DNA from: Acephala macrosclerotiorum
Lineage: Eukaryota > Ascomycota > Leotiomycetes > Helotiales > Mollisiaceae
Direction: 5' to 3'
DNA length: 46,898 bases
NCBI GenBank assembly: GCA_014904845.1
Contig: MU119556.1
Location: 1-46,898 of the forward strand
The notes below the pieces were generated by a model. The model saw only the letters and a list, made by a program, of their open reading frames with translations. It had not been told where the DNA came from and ran no database searches. Below, piece after piece: positions 11,467-22,059 of this stretch (within the stretch, counting starts at the first letter, position 1; the number at the start of each line of letters is the position of its first letter). The position numbers were made by a program, and so were the translations under genes.

Positions 11467-13296
11467 ATGCTATCCCTTTCCATCAAACGCAGCCCACTTC
11501 TGCACAATCCGTTTTTGCGCACCATTACTACCGTCGCAATGGATCAATCGCAGAGATCTCCTTCGAGACGGCATCCTTTTGCTGGAAGAGGAAACGGACG
11601 AGGGAGAGGACGAGGAAGAGGAAAATCGATGACAACGAATGCTGCTCCTCGAAAAGATGCGTCTACATTTCCTCCACCAGCTTTCGAATCTACACCCCCT
11701 TCTTCTGCTCCTCCTTCGAGGGTAGCTACTCCTCCTCTTACTGAAGCTATTCCGCTCGATACGCCGAGATTCAAGGATCTTGAGGGTGTTCTTTCACCTG
11801 TTCTTATCCAGACAATGACCCAGGATTTGAAGTTCGACCATATGATGCCAGTCCAAGCAGCCACTCTTCACGACCTTCTCAAGAATCGAATCGATGTTCT
11901 AGCGCAAGCAAAGACTGGTACAGGAAAGACTGTTGCCTTCCTCCTCCCTGCGATTCAGACAATGCTCAACAAGAGAAAATCCGCCGACAAATGCATCTCC
12001 CTCCTCGTCATCTCACCAACCCGCGAACTTGCTCTGCAGATCCAGAAAGAAGCTACGAAGATCCTTCAACGATTACCAGAATACAAGACCTGCATCGCAA
12101 TCGGAGGAACAAGCAAAGACAAAGAGGAGAAGCAGATTCTTGCAGGCTGCGACATCTTGATCGGTACCCCTGGACGACTATTCGACCATCTCAGCGACGA
12201 GCGCATCGTATGGGCATTCCGCAATCTCGATACCCTTGTTCTCGATGAAGCCGATCGACTCCTCGACATGGGCTTCATGCCACAACTCAAGAAGATCATC
12301 CACTGCCTCCCAGACAAAGTCAAGACCAAGCGACAAGGAATGCTCTTCTCCGCCACCATCGCACCACACGTCAAGGAAGTCGCACATCTGATCCTGAACA
12401 AAGACTACAAATTCATCTCCACAATCCAAGAGGGTGAACTCGGAACCCACGAACGCGTCCCTCAACATCTCGTCGTCGTACCCACATTCTCCGACGTAGC
12501 AACTGCAATGGTCGGTTCTCTCCGCTCTGAAATCAAGTTAGAAGGAAAAGATACTTTCAAAGCTATTGTTTTCGCTCCAACTGCTGCCTTGGTTGATTTT
12601 TACGGTAATATCCTGTCGGCGTTGCCGGATATGCCGAATGTGTCTGTGCTGCATAGTAGGGTGAGCCAGAGTAAGAGGACGAATGCTACGAATGCGTATC
12701 GGGAGGCGAAGAATGGGATTTTGGTTGCTACGGATGTTGTCGCTCGAGGCATGGATTTCCCGAACGTGACGAACGTTTTCCAAGTCGGTATTCCATCTGA
12801 CAAGGAATCTTATATCCATCGTCTTGGTCGTACAGCTCGTGCTGGAGCCGAAGGTCGGGGGACATTCATTATTGCCAAAGACGAGACGTTCTTTAGTCAA
12901 TGGACGTTGAAGGAAATTGCGTTCGAGAACACGGAGCCGGATCTTGAAGCTAAGGCGGAGGTGCTGAGGATCGCGACGGGTTTGGGAGATGAGCAGCATG
13001 CAAAGGTTTATCAGGCTTGGTTGGGGTATTATAAGAATCATACTAAGGGGATGAAGTTTGATAATGCGAGATTGGTGGAGGAGGGGAATAAGTTTGCGAG
13101 GGGCGGGCTTGGGGCGCCGGAGAATCCAGGGATTAAGAAGAGTACGGTGGGGAAGATGGGTCTTAAGGGGGTGAAGGGGATTACGGTTGTTCCTGATCCT
13201 CCAAGAGTTGGGAGGGGACAGGGTGGTGGGGGTGAGGGTAGATCGGCGGGTAGTGGTGGGAGAGGACAGCCGGGTGGTCGCACCGGTGGATTCTAG
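11467..13296 (+). CDS. mss116: mitochondrial DEAD-box RNA helicase, Mss116 type
   Basis: A single uninterrupted frame of 609 residues. Motifs appear in order: the Gln of the Q motif in MMPVQAATL (about 126-134), Walker A AQAKTGTGKT (146-155), PTRELALQ (184-191), TPGR (234-237), DEAD (260-263), SAT (295-297), VARGMD (425-430) and HRLGRTARAG (451-460). The context around the Q motif and motif I matches the Mss116/CYT-19 branch, RNA chaperones that help splice group I and II introns and support translation in mitochondria. The N-terminus (MLSLSIKRSPLLHNPFLRTI) is basic and hydroxylated, like a mitochondrial presequence. A Gly-Arg-rich tract follows (41-52), and the C-terminus is Gly/Arg-rich. 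A second in-frame Met at residue 25 (position 11539) could give a form without the presequence. Residues 53-95 are Pro/Ser rich and probably disordered. Confidence 0.9.
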   Translation: MLSLSIKRSPLLHNPFLRTITTVAMDQSQRSPSRRHPFAGRGNGRGRGRGRGKSMTTNAAPRKDASTFPPPAFESTPPSSAPPSRVATPPLTEAIPLDTPRFKDLEGVLSPVLIQTMTQDLKFDHMMPVQAATLHDLLKNRIDVLAQAKTGTGKTVAFLLPAIQTMLNKRKSADKCISLLVISPTRELALQIQKEATKILQRLPEYKTCIAIGGTSKDKEEKQILAGCDILIGTPGRLFDHLSDERIVWAFRNLDTLVLDEADRLLDMGFMPQLKKIIHCLPDKVKTKRQGMLFSATIAPHVKEVAHLILNKDYKFISTIQEGELGTHERVPQHLVVVPTFSDVATAMVGSLRSEIKLEGKDTFKAIVFAPTAALVDFYGNILSALPDMPNVSVLHSRVSQSKRTNATNAYREAKNGILVATDVVARGMDFPNVTNVFQVGIPSDKESYIHRLGRTARAGAEGRGTFIIAKDETFFSQWTLKEIAFENTEPDLEAKAEVLRIATGLGDEQHAKVYQAWLGYYKNHTKGMKFDNARLVEEGNKFARGGLGAPENPGIKKSTVGKMGLKGVKGITVVPDPPRVGRGQGGGGEGRSAGSGGRGQPGGRTGGF

Positions 13297-13539
13297 AGAT
13301 CTTTAGGAATGGGCCTGGGTGGAAGTCTTGGAAGGAGTTGTATAGTATTGTATGAATACTCGGTGGTTCTGATCTTTGGGTGGTTATGGGTATGGCTTTG
13401 ATAGATACCATAGCGTAGGCGCTCACAGAGGTTGGGACAAAACAAGAGAATATTTTTACTTTGTCTAGCAACACTTACGCCCTTCTTTGACCTAGGCTTC
13501 CTGCATAGTTTCTGCCTCAAACGTCCCAGATTCAGGAGG

Positions 13540-13850
13540 ACAATGAGGAAGTTTCGTTGCAAGCCTACTGAACTTCGGAAGAGCCTTAGCTTCATTTTGA
13601 CCGACACGGTGGTATTTTTTTGTTCCAGCTCGATCTTAGGCTTGAATTTTACTTTCACTCCACCTTCAGAGTAATGGATGTTCTAGGTATCTGGGACAAC
13701 GAGAAAGTTTTGTTGCGTATCTGACCGATTTCGGGAGGATCGATTCTGCTTGTCCGACGCTATTCGATCTACTTGATAGCAAATTTAGGACTACTGCTTT
13801 GTCTTCACCTTCACTTCTTCAATCTAGCAAGAGATGAATGTCCCTAAAAT
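13540..13850. repeat. two diverged copies of a repeat also found at 17.7 kb
   Basis: Two segments about 150 bp apart (starting near 13540 and 13690) resemble each other by eye. The second (13722-13771) matches 17730-17780 with 11 differences in 51 aligned positions, most of them transitions. The similarity seems to run on more weakly to about 13850. The copies flank the NLR gene in the same orientation. No terminal structure or protein is visible, so the repeat's type is unknown. Confidence 0.5.
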
Positions 13851-14202
13851 CCGACTCCCCATGTGACTTAAAATCGACTGTTCTTCCTTGAATTGTGCCC
13901 ATTATTGATTCGTAAATGGAAAGTACTGCTTGAAATCCAGCTTCGTTAATATCCTAGGCTCCATAGAATCATCTAGACCGGAATGCTGATACTGCACCAC
14001 GATTTCTACCCTTTATTCAGCCTTTGTAAGACCTCTCACAGTGAAGATGCGATATCTGTTCCTAATGTTCGTGAGTTCTGCGGCTGATTAAAGCCACAAG
14101 TGTACGTTGACGTGGCAGATGCGGCTGAGGCTGCCACCTTTAATTCAGCTGTACGAAAATGCAGTCGAGCAACGGTAAGGAAACAATATCCGCTGCCAAA
14201 CC

Positions 14203-17200
14203 ATGGGGATCTTCACGCGCAATCACGAACGAGACTCGGCTCAGAAATCTAAGTCCTCGGTCTTGCGAAGACTTCTTGGCAAGAAAGGAGGACCGGCACA
14301 GCCAGAGGCCGGCTCGGTTGCATCCTCCGTCAGCGGCAACAGCTTGGGCCGAGAGGAGCGCTCTAAGGACGACTCAGTCAATCCCGTTTTAAACAGTCGT
14401 CCGCTTACGAATTACGAAGGCTCACCTACGACTCAGACGCTTTGGGACCGCGCATATGACACTCTTAGAGAGGAAAATCGGCAATTGGTGGAGAAGTACG
14501 AGAAACTGCTCTCAAAGGAGCTCCTCGAGACGAGTGCGTGTTACTTGCAATGGGGTGTTGCAGCCGCTGACGATTCTAGATTCCGAGTCAAATGGCGAGT
14601 CTTCTTTGCAGGCCGAGACGACGCTAGACGACAGCAAGAATGTGATAGACAATACAAATCGTCAGACACGTCAAGCCCAGCTGGCCACGATAACCCAGCG
14701 TGGTTTAGAACAAATGGATGGGAACAGAATCGAATATCACATCTTCGGTCGTTCTTTTGTTCTGAAGGACCAGATTGCACAAGCAGTGGGATTGGTGCAA
14801 TGGGCCCAAGACTGGATTGGTGAAGCCGTCAAGGCGTCGCCGGAGGCTTCAATAGCCTGGGCCGGTATTTGTGTCGTCCTCCCGCTTCTGACAAACCCCA
14901 GTGCTGCGGATGCAGCCAATCGTGATGGATTCGCATACGTCACAAACCGCATGCGCTATTACATTGCGTTGGAGCCGTTGCTACTAGGGCTCATTCAAGA
15001 CTCTTCGATTGCCAAGACAACCGACAACCTAACAGAGGAATGCAAGGCTCATATCGTGGATCTATATCAACAAATCCTCGATTTTCAATTTCGAAGTGTC
15101 CTACGGTTCTACCGGAATTGGCTTGGCAATCTTGGCCGAGATTTGGTCCAAAGCGAAGACTGGAAGCAGATGCAGCTCAAAATCAAAGAAGCCGAAGATG
15201 TAGTATATAAGGATTTCATTCAGATAAACGGGCTATTATCGAGGCAGAAGCTGGATTGTCTGAACGAGAAGACCAAAGAGTCTCTCCAAAGGCTCTATCA
15301 AATCCTATCCACCGCCAAGGAGCAGCTTCGAGCTACTGAAGACATCCGGGATCTTACATCAAAACACGTCAAGCTAACTCAGACCTTGGCGGTGAGACAC
15401 CAGCAGAACCAGGAGGAGCTTAACAAGCAAGCATGTCATCAGGTCTTTCGCATCACCAAAGGCGGAAAGGACGACTCTTACGAGTGGTACAAAAACCGCG
15501 TGGAAGACCGTGTAGGAGGGACCTGCGAATGGTTTCTAACTCACGAGAACTTCCTATCATGGCTAAAACAAGATGCTGGACCTCTTCTGGTCTCCGCAGA
15601 TCCTGGGTGTGGAAAGTCTGTCTTGGCGAAATACCTGATAGACTACGGATTACCTCGAACGGCCACTATTTGCTATTTTTTCTTCAAGGACCAAGACCAG
15701 AATACCCTATCACAAGCACTCTGTGCCTTGCTGCATCAGCTATTTTCCCAAAAATCCAATTTGACTCAACACGCTATGCCAGAGTATGTCAAAAATGGTT
15801 CCAGCATAGTGACTCTGACCACAACGCTGTGGGGCATCCTCAAAAACGCCGCTCAAGATCCTGCTGCTGGACCTACGATTTTTGTCTTAGATGCGCTAGA
15901 CGAATGCGCTGAAACGGACTTTCGAGACTTGATCCGGATGTTGATGGCCTTCTTCCTTCAGGAACCGAGCAAGCTTGGCAGAGTTAAGTTTCTGTTAACC
16001 AGCCGACCTTACGAAAACGTCGTATCCGAGTTCCACGGACTGGTTGACGCCTTCCCCTGCATTCGCATACCAGGAGAAGATAAATCCGAGGCTATCGGCC
16101 AGGAAGTGAACAACGTGATCAGGCACCGAGTCCAGCAACTGCGGCTTTCAGCAGATATCGAGGCTCACCTAGAACGACGGTTGTTAGAAATTCCGCACCG
16201 TACCTATCTTTGGGTGTACCTTGTGTTCGACTACTTGGTAACGTCAGGCTTTAGGAGGACGAAGAAGGGCATCGAGTCAATCATTGCAACGCTTCCAGAA
16301 AGTGTCAACCAAGCATACGAGAAGATCCTTGAGAAGCACAAGGATCCCCAAATGGTTCGGAAGGCCTTGAGCATAATCTTGGCAGCGAGTCGGCCGTTGA
16401 CCCTTACTGAAATGAACGTTGCTGTTAACACCGACATCTCATCACGTTCTATGGAAGACCTCGACCTTGAGAGTGAAGACGACTTCAAAACACGTCTCCG
16501 ATCTTGGTGCGGATTGTTCGTCTCAATCTATCATGGCAAGGTTTATTTCCTTCACCAAACCGCTCGAGAGTTTCTCCTTGTAAATTTGTCATTGCCTGGA
16601 AATGTTTTGCCAGCATCGAGGTGGCATCACTCTATCCATATCCAACAAGCGCACGCAATTCTCGCCGATGTCTGCGTAGTATATCTTAACTTCCTCAATT
16701 CCGACCTGACTTTGACGGATACAAACGGGGAAGAGGCCACCCCAACCACTAGCTCGACATCATCTGAGGTCTCATCGACCTCTAGTACCTCATCTACATG
16801 GTCAGCCGGTCACTACAACAAAGACGCTTTTTTAGACTATTCAGCCCACAATTGGGGTACTCACTTCCGCCTGGCCGATATCAATAACAACGCTGATATA
16901 GTACCTTTCGCCTTGAGGATATGTGATTCAGATTCGAAGAGCTATTCGGCGTGGTTCAAAATTTATTGGGAGACTGAAGAGGGACACCTTCCTGGGCACT
17001 TTCCGGATCTTATGGTAGCGTCGTACTTTGGACACAAAGCCGTCGTCAAGCTATTGCTCGAGAAAGGCGCTGAGCTCGAGACGAAAGACAAAAGGTATGG
17101 TCAAACGCCGCTATCGTGGGCTGCAGGGAACGGGCACGAGGCAGTGGTCAAGCTATTGCTCGAGAAAAGCGCTGAGCTCGAGACGAAGGACAAAGAGTAT

Positions 17201-17386
17201 GGTCAAACGCCGCTATCGTGGGCTGCAGGGAACGGGCACGAGGCAGTGGTCAAGCTATTGCTCGAGAAAGGCGCTGAGCTCGAGACGAAAGACAAGGGTA
17301 GTCGAACGTCGCTATCGTGGGCTGCAGAGAACGGGTACGAGGCGATAGTCGAGTTATTACTCGAAAAAGGAGCTCAAAAATTATAA
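14203..17386 (+). CDS. NACHT-ankyrin NLR (STAND NTPase)
   Basis: Exons 14203-14533 and 14580-17386 (46-nt intron, GTGCGT...TCTAG) give 1045 residues. Residues of about 85-320 match the fungal NACHT-NTPase N-terminal domain (LWDRAYDTLREENRQLVEKY; later SPEASIAWAGICVVLPLLTN). The NACHT core has Walker A ADPGCGKS near 450 and Walker B IFVLDALDECAE near 542. A helical region and a conserved FLDYSAHNWGTHFR segment near 861 lead into ankyrin repeats from about 924 to the end. Such proteins are intracellular receptors in fungal non-self recognition (vegetative incompatibility, programmed cell death); the ankyrin part would be the sensor. The repeats have a 34-residue period and are almost identical, but the last diverges and the protein ends soon after it, so the array may be shorter than in relatives. 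The ligand and the effector function of the N-terminal domain cannot be told from sequence. Confidence 0.9.
17045..17350 (+). repeat. 102-bp tandem repeat encoding ankyrin units
   Basis: Three tandem 102-bp units start at 17045, 17147 and 17249. The first two differ at about 4 of 102 positions, all A/G changes. The third diverges in its second half. The period is a multiple of three, so unit gain or loss keeps the frame of the NLR gene. Confidence 0.9.
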
Positions 17387-17700
17387 CAATTTGTACTTAT
17401 AAACTCTTTATATATTATATATATATTTTATTATTATAACTTTAATAACGAGAGTCCTAGGGGACTTGATGTTTATATGTTATAAAATTTTGCCACTAGA
17501 TATATTTAGTATATTCTAGAAACTTTACTTAAAATATTCCAAATCAAAAGTACCGTTTTTAATTTTGTGAATATAATTACTATATACATAGACTTGAAAT
17601 ATTTTCAAGTCGAAGCATTCTACGCGACGCCTAGGACTCGCCATAGGAATAGCCCCACCTATATAATATCACGGGATGCGATGGGTTGAAGTGTTCAAGC
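17387..17700. other. AT-rich 3' flank of NLR gene
   Basis: Very AT-rich DNA follows the NLR stop (TATATATTATATATATATTT near 17410), with no gene. This may be RIP-affected DNA or simply an AT-rich 3' region. Confidence 0.5.
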
Positions 17701-17845
17701 GGAAAGCCGATTTCGCTAGCGACTGTATTTGACTGGTTTTCGGCAGGATCGATTCTATCTGTCCAACGTTGGTCGATCTATATAAAAGTTAATCTGGCAG
17801 CACTGTTTTATCTCCCATATCAAATGAAAGAATGATTGTCCCAAT
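17700..17845. repeat. third diverged copy of the NLR-flanking repeat
   Basis: This segment matches the copy at 13690-13850; the best block is 17730-17780 (about 80 percent by eye, with one gap). It is in the same orientation and lies on the other side of the NLR gene. Confidence 0.5.
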
Positions 17846-18219
17846 TCAGAGACAAATAAATAGTTTCATTGTATATTTCAACTCGTTATAAAGTCCATTC
17901 TGCTCTAGACTCAATCTGGCTTGGCGTTTGATCTTGACTGTGGACGCTGTGCATCTCCTGGTAATTGCCTTCTCAGATATCCTTTCTTTAACTACTTATG
18001 AGACTTTTTTGTACATCTAAGTTTGCACTGTTCGTCCTGTTGCTCCCCTCCCTTGCCACCCCCGATTTGGAAAGAGGGGCATTCCCAATTGTCCGAGGTT
18101 TTGCCAGCTGAAACTGTGACCCCACCAATATCAATCCACTCTCTCTCTTCAAAACAACTTTCTTTGAACCTCACCTCTCTGGTCTTCACACTCAATCTAA
18201 CTTAGACTGTTGAGGAGAG
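17846..18219. other. intergenic, hydrolase promoter
   Basis: No gene recognised. The last 200 bases are pyrimidine-rich (CTCTCTCTTC near 18139), as is common just upstream of fungal transcription starts, and probably form the promoter and leader of the alpha/beta hydrolase gene. Confidence 0.4.
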
Positions 18220-19743
18220 ATGTATAACTATCTGAAGAAAGAGATGCTGCAGAGTTTTAAGACGAATGATGGTGTGAATTTGGCATATGTTGATACTGGT
18301 GCGGGGGAGGGGAGTGATGGCCAAGGGAAGGAGTGGTTGATCTTGGTATGCGCATCTCTACTTTCAGCTTTTTGATGTCTTTGGTATTAAATTTAGCGTG
18401 TTTGGTCTTGAAATTGTGTTATGTTTGCGGATGGTTTCGATGATTGTGTCATTTGCTCCGTTCGGCTCGCGTCAAGTCGAGGAAAAGGGCCTCGAGGCGC
18501 ATCCACCAATGAGCTGATGCGTGACTTCGAGGATGTGTTGCTATGCTTTCGAGATTGGTGCATTTGATGCACCCCTCAAATGGATGATAGGTACAGTGGA
18601 GAAATAGTCAGCGGCTAGATTCATGTCAGGTCCAGCTGTTGAATACTCTCCTGACCTCTATACCTCGAGAATGCGTTCGACCTTTCGCCTGATATCTGAA
18701 CCATTTCCTTCTATTTTATGCTGTGTTGTTGAATTCACCCGCAATGAAACATAGAAATCTAACATGCCCAAGATCCACGGCTTCACAGGCTCTTCCAAAG
18801 TCTGGCAACGCAACATTCCCGCCTTCGCGAAAGAATACCGCGTCATCGTCCCCGACCTTCGCGGCCACGGCGACAGCGATAAACCTCGACATGGATTCCA
18901 AGTTTGTCGTCTCGCCATGGACCTTCGAGAACTCATCCTCCATCTAGAAGCTCTGGGAAGAAAGAACAAGGGTTGGAAGGCTATTGGTGGGAGTTTGGGA
19001 TGTTCGATTTTGTGGTATGCCCTTCGTCTTTTCATTTGCATCCTTCGGAACCTTTGAGGACTTACTATGACATGGATCTTAGAGTCAGTGCTAATGCTAA
19101 TGGCGACAGGTGCTACGCATCCCTCTTCACAACCTCTCCCTTCACCCACATGATATTCGTCGACCAATCTCCTCTTCAGAACTACTCCCAATACGACACC
19201 TGGGACTCCCGCTTCGCCAACCGAGGGATGAACAACCCTGCAGCTCTTGCAGGCTTACAGGAAATACTTGCAACGGACCCAGAAACTGCTCATAAAGGAA
19301 CAATCGCTGCTTGTCTCTCATATCGAAGTCATCCATCACCAACAGATGATATCTCGCCCCAAAAATTCGCAGAAGATGAACCCTTCTTCCTCGCCGAAGC
19401 AATGAAAGGCACACCAGAATTCTACGCCCGACTAATGGCAGATCACACCTCTCTCGATTGGAGGGAAGCTATCAAAGCAAATTTCGGCCCTTTTTCGGGT
19501 TCTCAAACCAGAGTCCTCGTTATTGCGAGTAGCAGGAGTGGGTGTTTTCCGGCTGAGGGACCGATGAAGGTGGTGGAATTTGTGAATGGTGGGGTGGATG
19601 GGAAAGGGGATGGGAGGTTGGCGAGGGGAGAAGTGGTGGAGTGGGGTGGGCATTGGTGTTATTGGGAGGATCATGAGAGGTTTGATGGGTTGTGTTTGGA
19701 GTTTTTGAAGGAGGGTGACGCAGGGGGGAGTGGGAAATCATGA
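18220..19743 (+). CDS. alpha/beta hydrolase-fold protein
   Basis: Exons 18220-18345, 18773-19014 and 19110-19743 give 333 residues. The fold's landmarks are present: a strand followed by the oxyanion HGFTGSSKVW at the start of exon 2, then VIVPDLRGHGDSDKP, the nucleophile elbow GGSLGCS (Gly-x-Ser-x-Gly), and a C-terminal EWGGHWCYW with the likely catalytic His. There is no signal peptide, so it is probably cytosolic. The substrate is unknown; ester or epoxide hydrolysis and haloperoxidase-like chemistry are all possible in this fold. The first intron is 427 nt, far longer than any other in the window, with donor GTATGC and branch-acceptor CTAAC...CCCAAG. The second intron is 95 nt. Both splices are phase-consistent. 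The gene stands alone, with no functional partner adjacent. Confidence 0.8.
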
Positions 19744-20166
19744 GGGAATGGAATAAAGGAACAGGCAAAAACAGGCAGAAAAGGACAGGAGAGGGAGTGA
19801 GCGTACACTTTATCTAAGCTGAAAGACAAATTGAAGGCCGTTAGCTTGATGAGTGTTGATGGTCGTGTTTGACACGAGAGATTTGAAAAAGAAAATGTCA
19901 AAAGAAGAATGAGATGAACATTTTGACATCGCTCGACACATTAACTCACCGGTGAAAATTTTTCTTTTGCTATTTGGAGTGACTGTTGAGTTCGTGAAAA
20001 TGTAGAAAATGTCAGCGGCAGACTTCCCATCCTCAATTCAACGGAACCCGGCTATCAGGCACGGGCCGAATCTCTACCCGTACCTACGCGCCAGCTACCC
20101 GGAGCACGTGCGGTGTTTGCACTGTTTGCACCCCCACCACTAGCGCGAAATCAATTTCTCACCACC
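19744..20166. other. intergenic
   Basis: No gene recognised. The right part contains a CACGTG-type box (near 20104) and leads into a TATA element, so it looks like a promoter region. Confidence 0.35.
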
Positions 20167-20174
20167 TATATATA
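20167..20174 (+). promoter_or_regulatory. TATA box candidate
   Basis: The octamer TATATATA lies 30-50 nt upstream of a pyrimidine-rich tract (TTTTTTTCCTCTTC, 20193-20206), the usual arrangement of a fungal core promoter. It would drive the intron-rich leader that follows. Confidence 0.45.
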
Positions 20175-20194
20175 CTCGTCCTCGCAACCAAGTT

Positions 20195-20468
20195 TTTTTC
20201 CTCTTCAGCTCTCGTACGTCCAACCAACCTACCCCCAACAATCATCATTGCTAACGACTTTCAGTTTGCCTTTTGGCTTAGATCAAGTGTACGCTCTTCG
20301 ATCCTCCCTCTCGATACACCGCTGACATCCCTCTAGGTAGTATCTGTTCTTGTAAGCATCTCCCTTACCTTTCAATTTTCCCTGCTGACAATTTTCACAG
20401 TTCAGTTTAATCTCTGAAAGTTGACTACGGTCAACCCATTGATTATACTTATTTTTGTCCTTCGGAGG
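20195..20468 (+). other. leader with three short canonical introns
   Basis: Three intron-like segments follow one another. They are 20214-20264 (GTACGT, branch GCTAAC, TTTCAG), 20287-20336 (GTGTAC or GTACGC two bases on, branch GCTGAC, CTCTAG) and 20352-20400 (GTAAGC, branch GCTGAC, TTCACAG). The exons between them would be only 22 and 15 nt. No ATG lies between the TATA box and 20469, so this would be a spliced 5' leader or part of a non-coding transcript. The assignment rests on splice signals alone. Confidence 0.4.
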
Positions 20469-20897
20469 ATGGTCTCTGGGCTTGCTCATGCCGTCTTCCA
20501 TTGTGTCTCTGGTATTACACTGCCTCCAGATGATGCGAACCTCTACTTTTCATTGTGGTGCCTGGCTTGCCGGGGCTGTGAGGAAGAGCTTTCGCGCATT
20601 TGTTTTGGTGATGGGGATCGAGGTGGGCGTGATGTTGTGGATGGAGGGGTAAAATTTCGTTCGGGGCAGAACGCGTCCAGGAGGACGAGACTTCTGGCCC
20701 TGGGCCAGGACGTCGAGAGAGACCTTTCCCTTGTGTGTTCTACTTGCAGATCGAAGATGTCGCGCCTCGCGGAACGTGAGCTCACACACATCATAAGTGT
20801 GGGGCAATTGATGTTGATTCAATGTCACGGTATACGGACACAACATGTAGTCAGACATGATCAGATCCATGCGAATCCTGCGAATACAACATCATAA
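20469..20897 (+). CDS. hypothetical cysteine-containing protein, weak
   Basis: The first ATG after the spliced leader opens a 142-residue frame that ends at TAA 20895-20897. It contains two cysteine clusters, LWCLACRGC and LVCSTCRSK, which could bind zinc. I do not recognise the protein. The opposite strand is also open across much of the same stretch, so this could be a chance frame; the upstream promoter and intron signals are the main argument for it. Confidence 0.25.
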   Translation: MVSGLAHAVFHCVSGITLPPDDANLYFSLWCLACRGCEEELSRICFGDGDRGGRDVVDGGVKFRSGQNASRRTRLLALGQDVERDLSLVCSTCRSKMSRLAERELTHIISVGQLMLIQCHGIRTQHVVRHDQIHANPANTTS

Positions 20898-21050
20898 TGA
20901 ACAGCCCACGACCTTGAATGTCTTCCGAGAACACATTCTACAGATGCGCACAAGATACCGGCCCTGAATCTTCATCGGCGGTCCATGAATGCAGGCGGCT
21001 CGACTTCAATTGACCACCGCCATCGCGTACCTCTCGAATTCACCTCCTAC

Positions 21051-21480
21051 GATTCCGCGAAACCAAAACAGGGCGTAGCAGAAATAGAAGCCAAAGGATG
21101 GGGTCATGGAACAGGTCAATAGCACAAGGAGGACGTGGAGGGAGCTGCTGACGTTGCGAAGGATTCTCGAAGGCCAACTGATGGGATTTAGGGTCTTTCT
21201 ACCCCTGCCTACAATTACAAACCCACGAAAGCAACACCTAACACATACAGTACGTACATCGAGGCAGTGGGGAGACACAAATATAGAAATGGTCAAGAGA
21301 ACATGGAGAACCTGGAGAGAGCTGCTGGCGGCGTGCAGTATCCTTCCTCCATATCTGCACCCAGACAGCTCAACGAAGGCATCTCGACCACATCTTACCA
21401 TTCCGCAAAACCACGAAGCGCATATAGTACTTGGAGAGAGGAGCCAAGGTTCATGGAGCTGGTGGTCAGAGTCAGAGTCA
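21051..21480 (+). repeat. decayed tandem repeat, unit about 177 bp
   Basis: Three related segments begin near 21051, 21225 and 21401 (ATTCCGCGAAACCA, ATTACAAACCCACGAAA, ATTCCGCAAAACCA). The downstream parts also match: GGTCAA...GGGAGCTGCTG near 21114 and GGTCAA...GAGAGCTGCTG near 21291. One frame reads similar peptides in each unit (SYDSAKPK, SYHSAKPR; ENLERAA, VEGAADVA) but is interrupted by TAG at 21120-21122 and another stop later. A clean 47-nt intron signature follows at 21633-21679 (GTAAGT...TCTAAC...GTTAG). This may be the remains of a gene for a repetitive protein. Confidence 0.4.
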
Positions 21481-22059
21481 TTACAGTAGATGCCAGCTCC
21501 ATCGACTCAGCATATTGCCCTTTCGGCAGAACCAGAAGAGAACAACAACGGTGCCTTATACACTCGAACAAAATCATTCGAGCCAGCGCCCACATATGGA
21601 CTACACGGACGAGAGCGAACTGTAGCTTGAAGGTAAGTTTTCTTCCATCCAGGTTTGCACAATCTAACCTGGCTGTTAGATCTCGCATCTACTCCAACAC
21701 TTCACAATGCCATCTTTCCTACGACCAAGTCGAAGCCCGAAGGCAGGAAAAAGTCCACGAAGAACCCCGAAGGTCCAAATCCACTCCTAATTGGCGGTAT
21801 CGGAAGGACATAATGCAAACGAATGAGTCGGACGACAACGAGTTACGACCTTGGGGCAGTTGGAACTTGAGCTTTGCCCCACATATACTTGCGGTCTCTT
21901 CACTCTTGCGAAAATCCTCGAACTTGGCCGTCCTCTCTAGGTCGATTGACTTTCGGTGGCGGCTGTTCCTCCCGACTGATTCCACTCACGATGGTTCGCT
22001 CTGCCATGCTCTCTTTCGAGAAGAAATGGTCGTCCAAACGCAAGATTTTGGCGACGGGC

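Noticed and set aside
12538..13041. 167-codon minus-strand frame opposite the helicase gene
   Set aside because: A shadow frame within an unambiguous DEAD-box gene.
15433..15912. 159-codon plus-strand frame inside the NLR gene
   Set aside because: It overlaps the NACHT core in another frame and has no recognisable feature.
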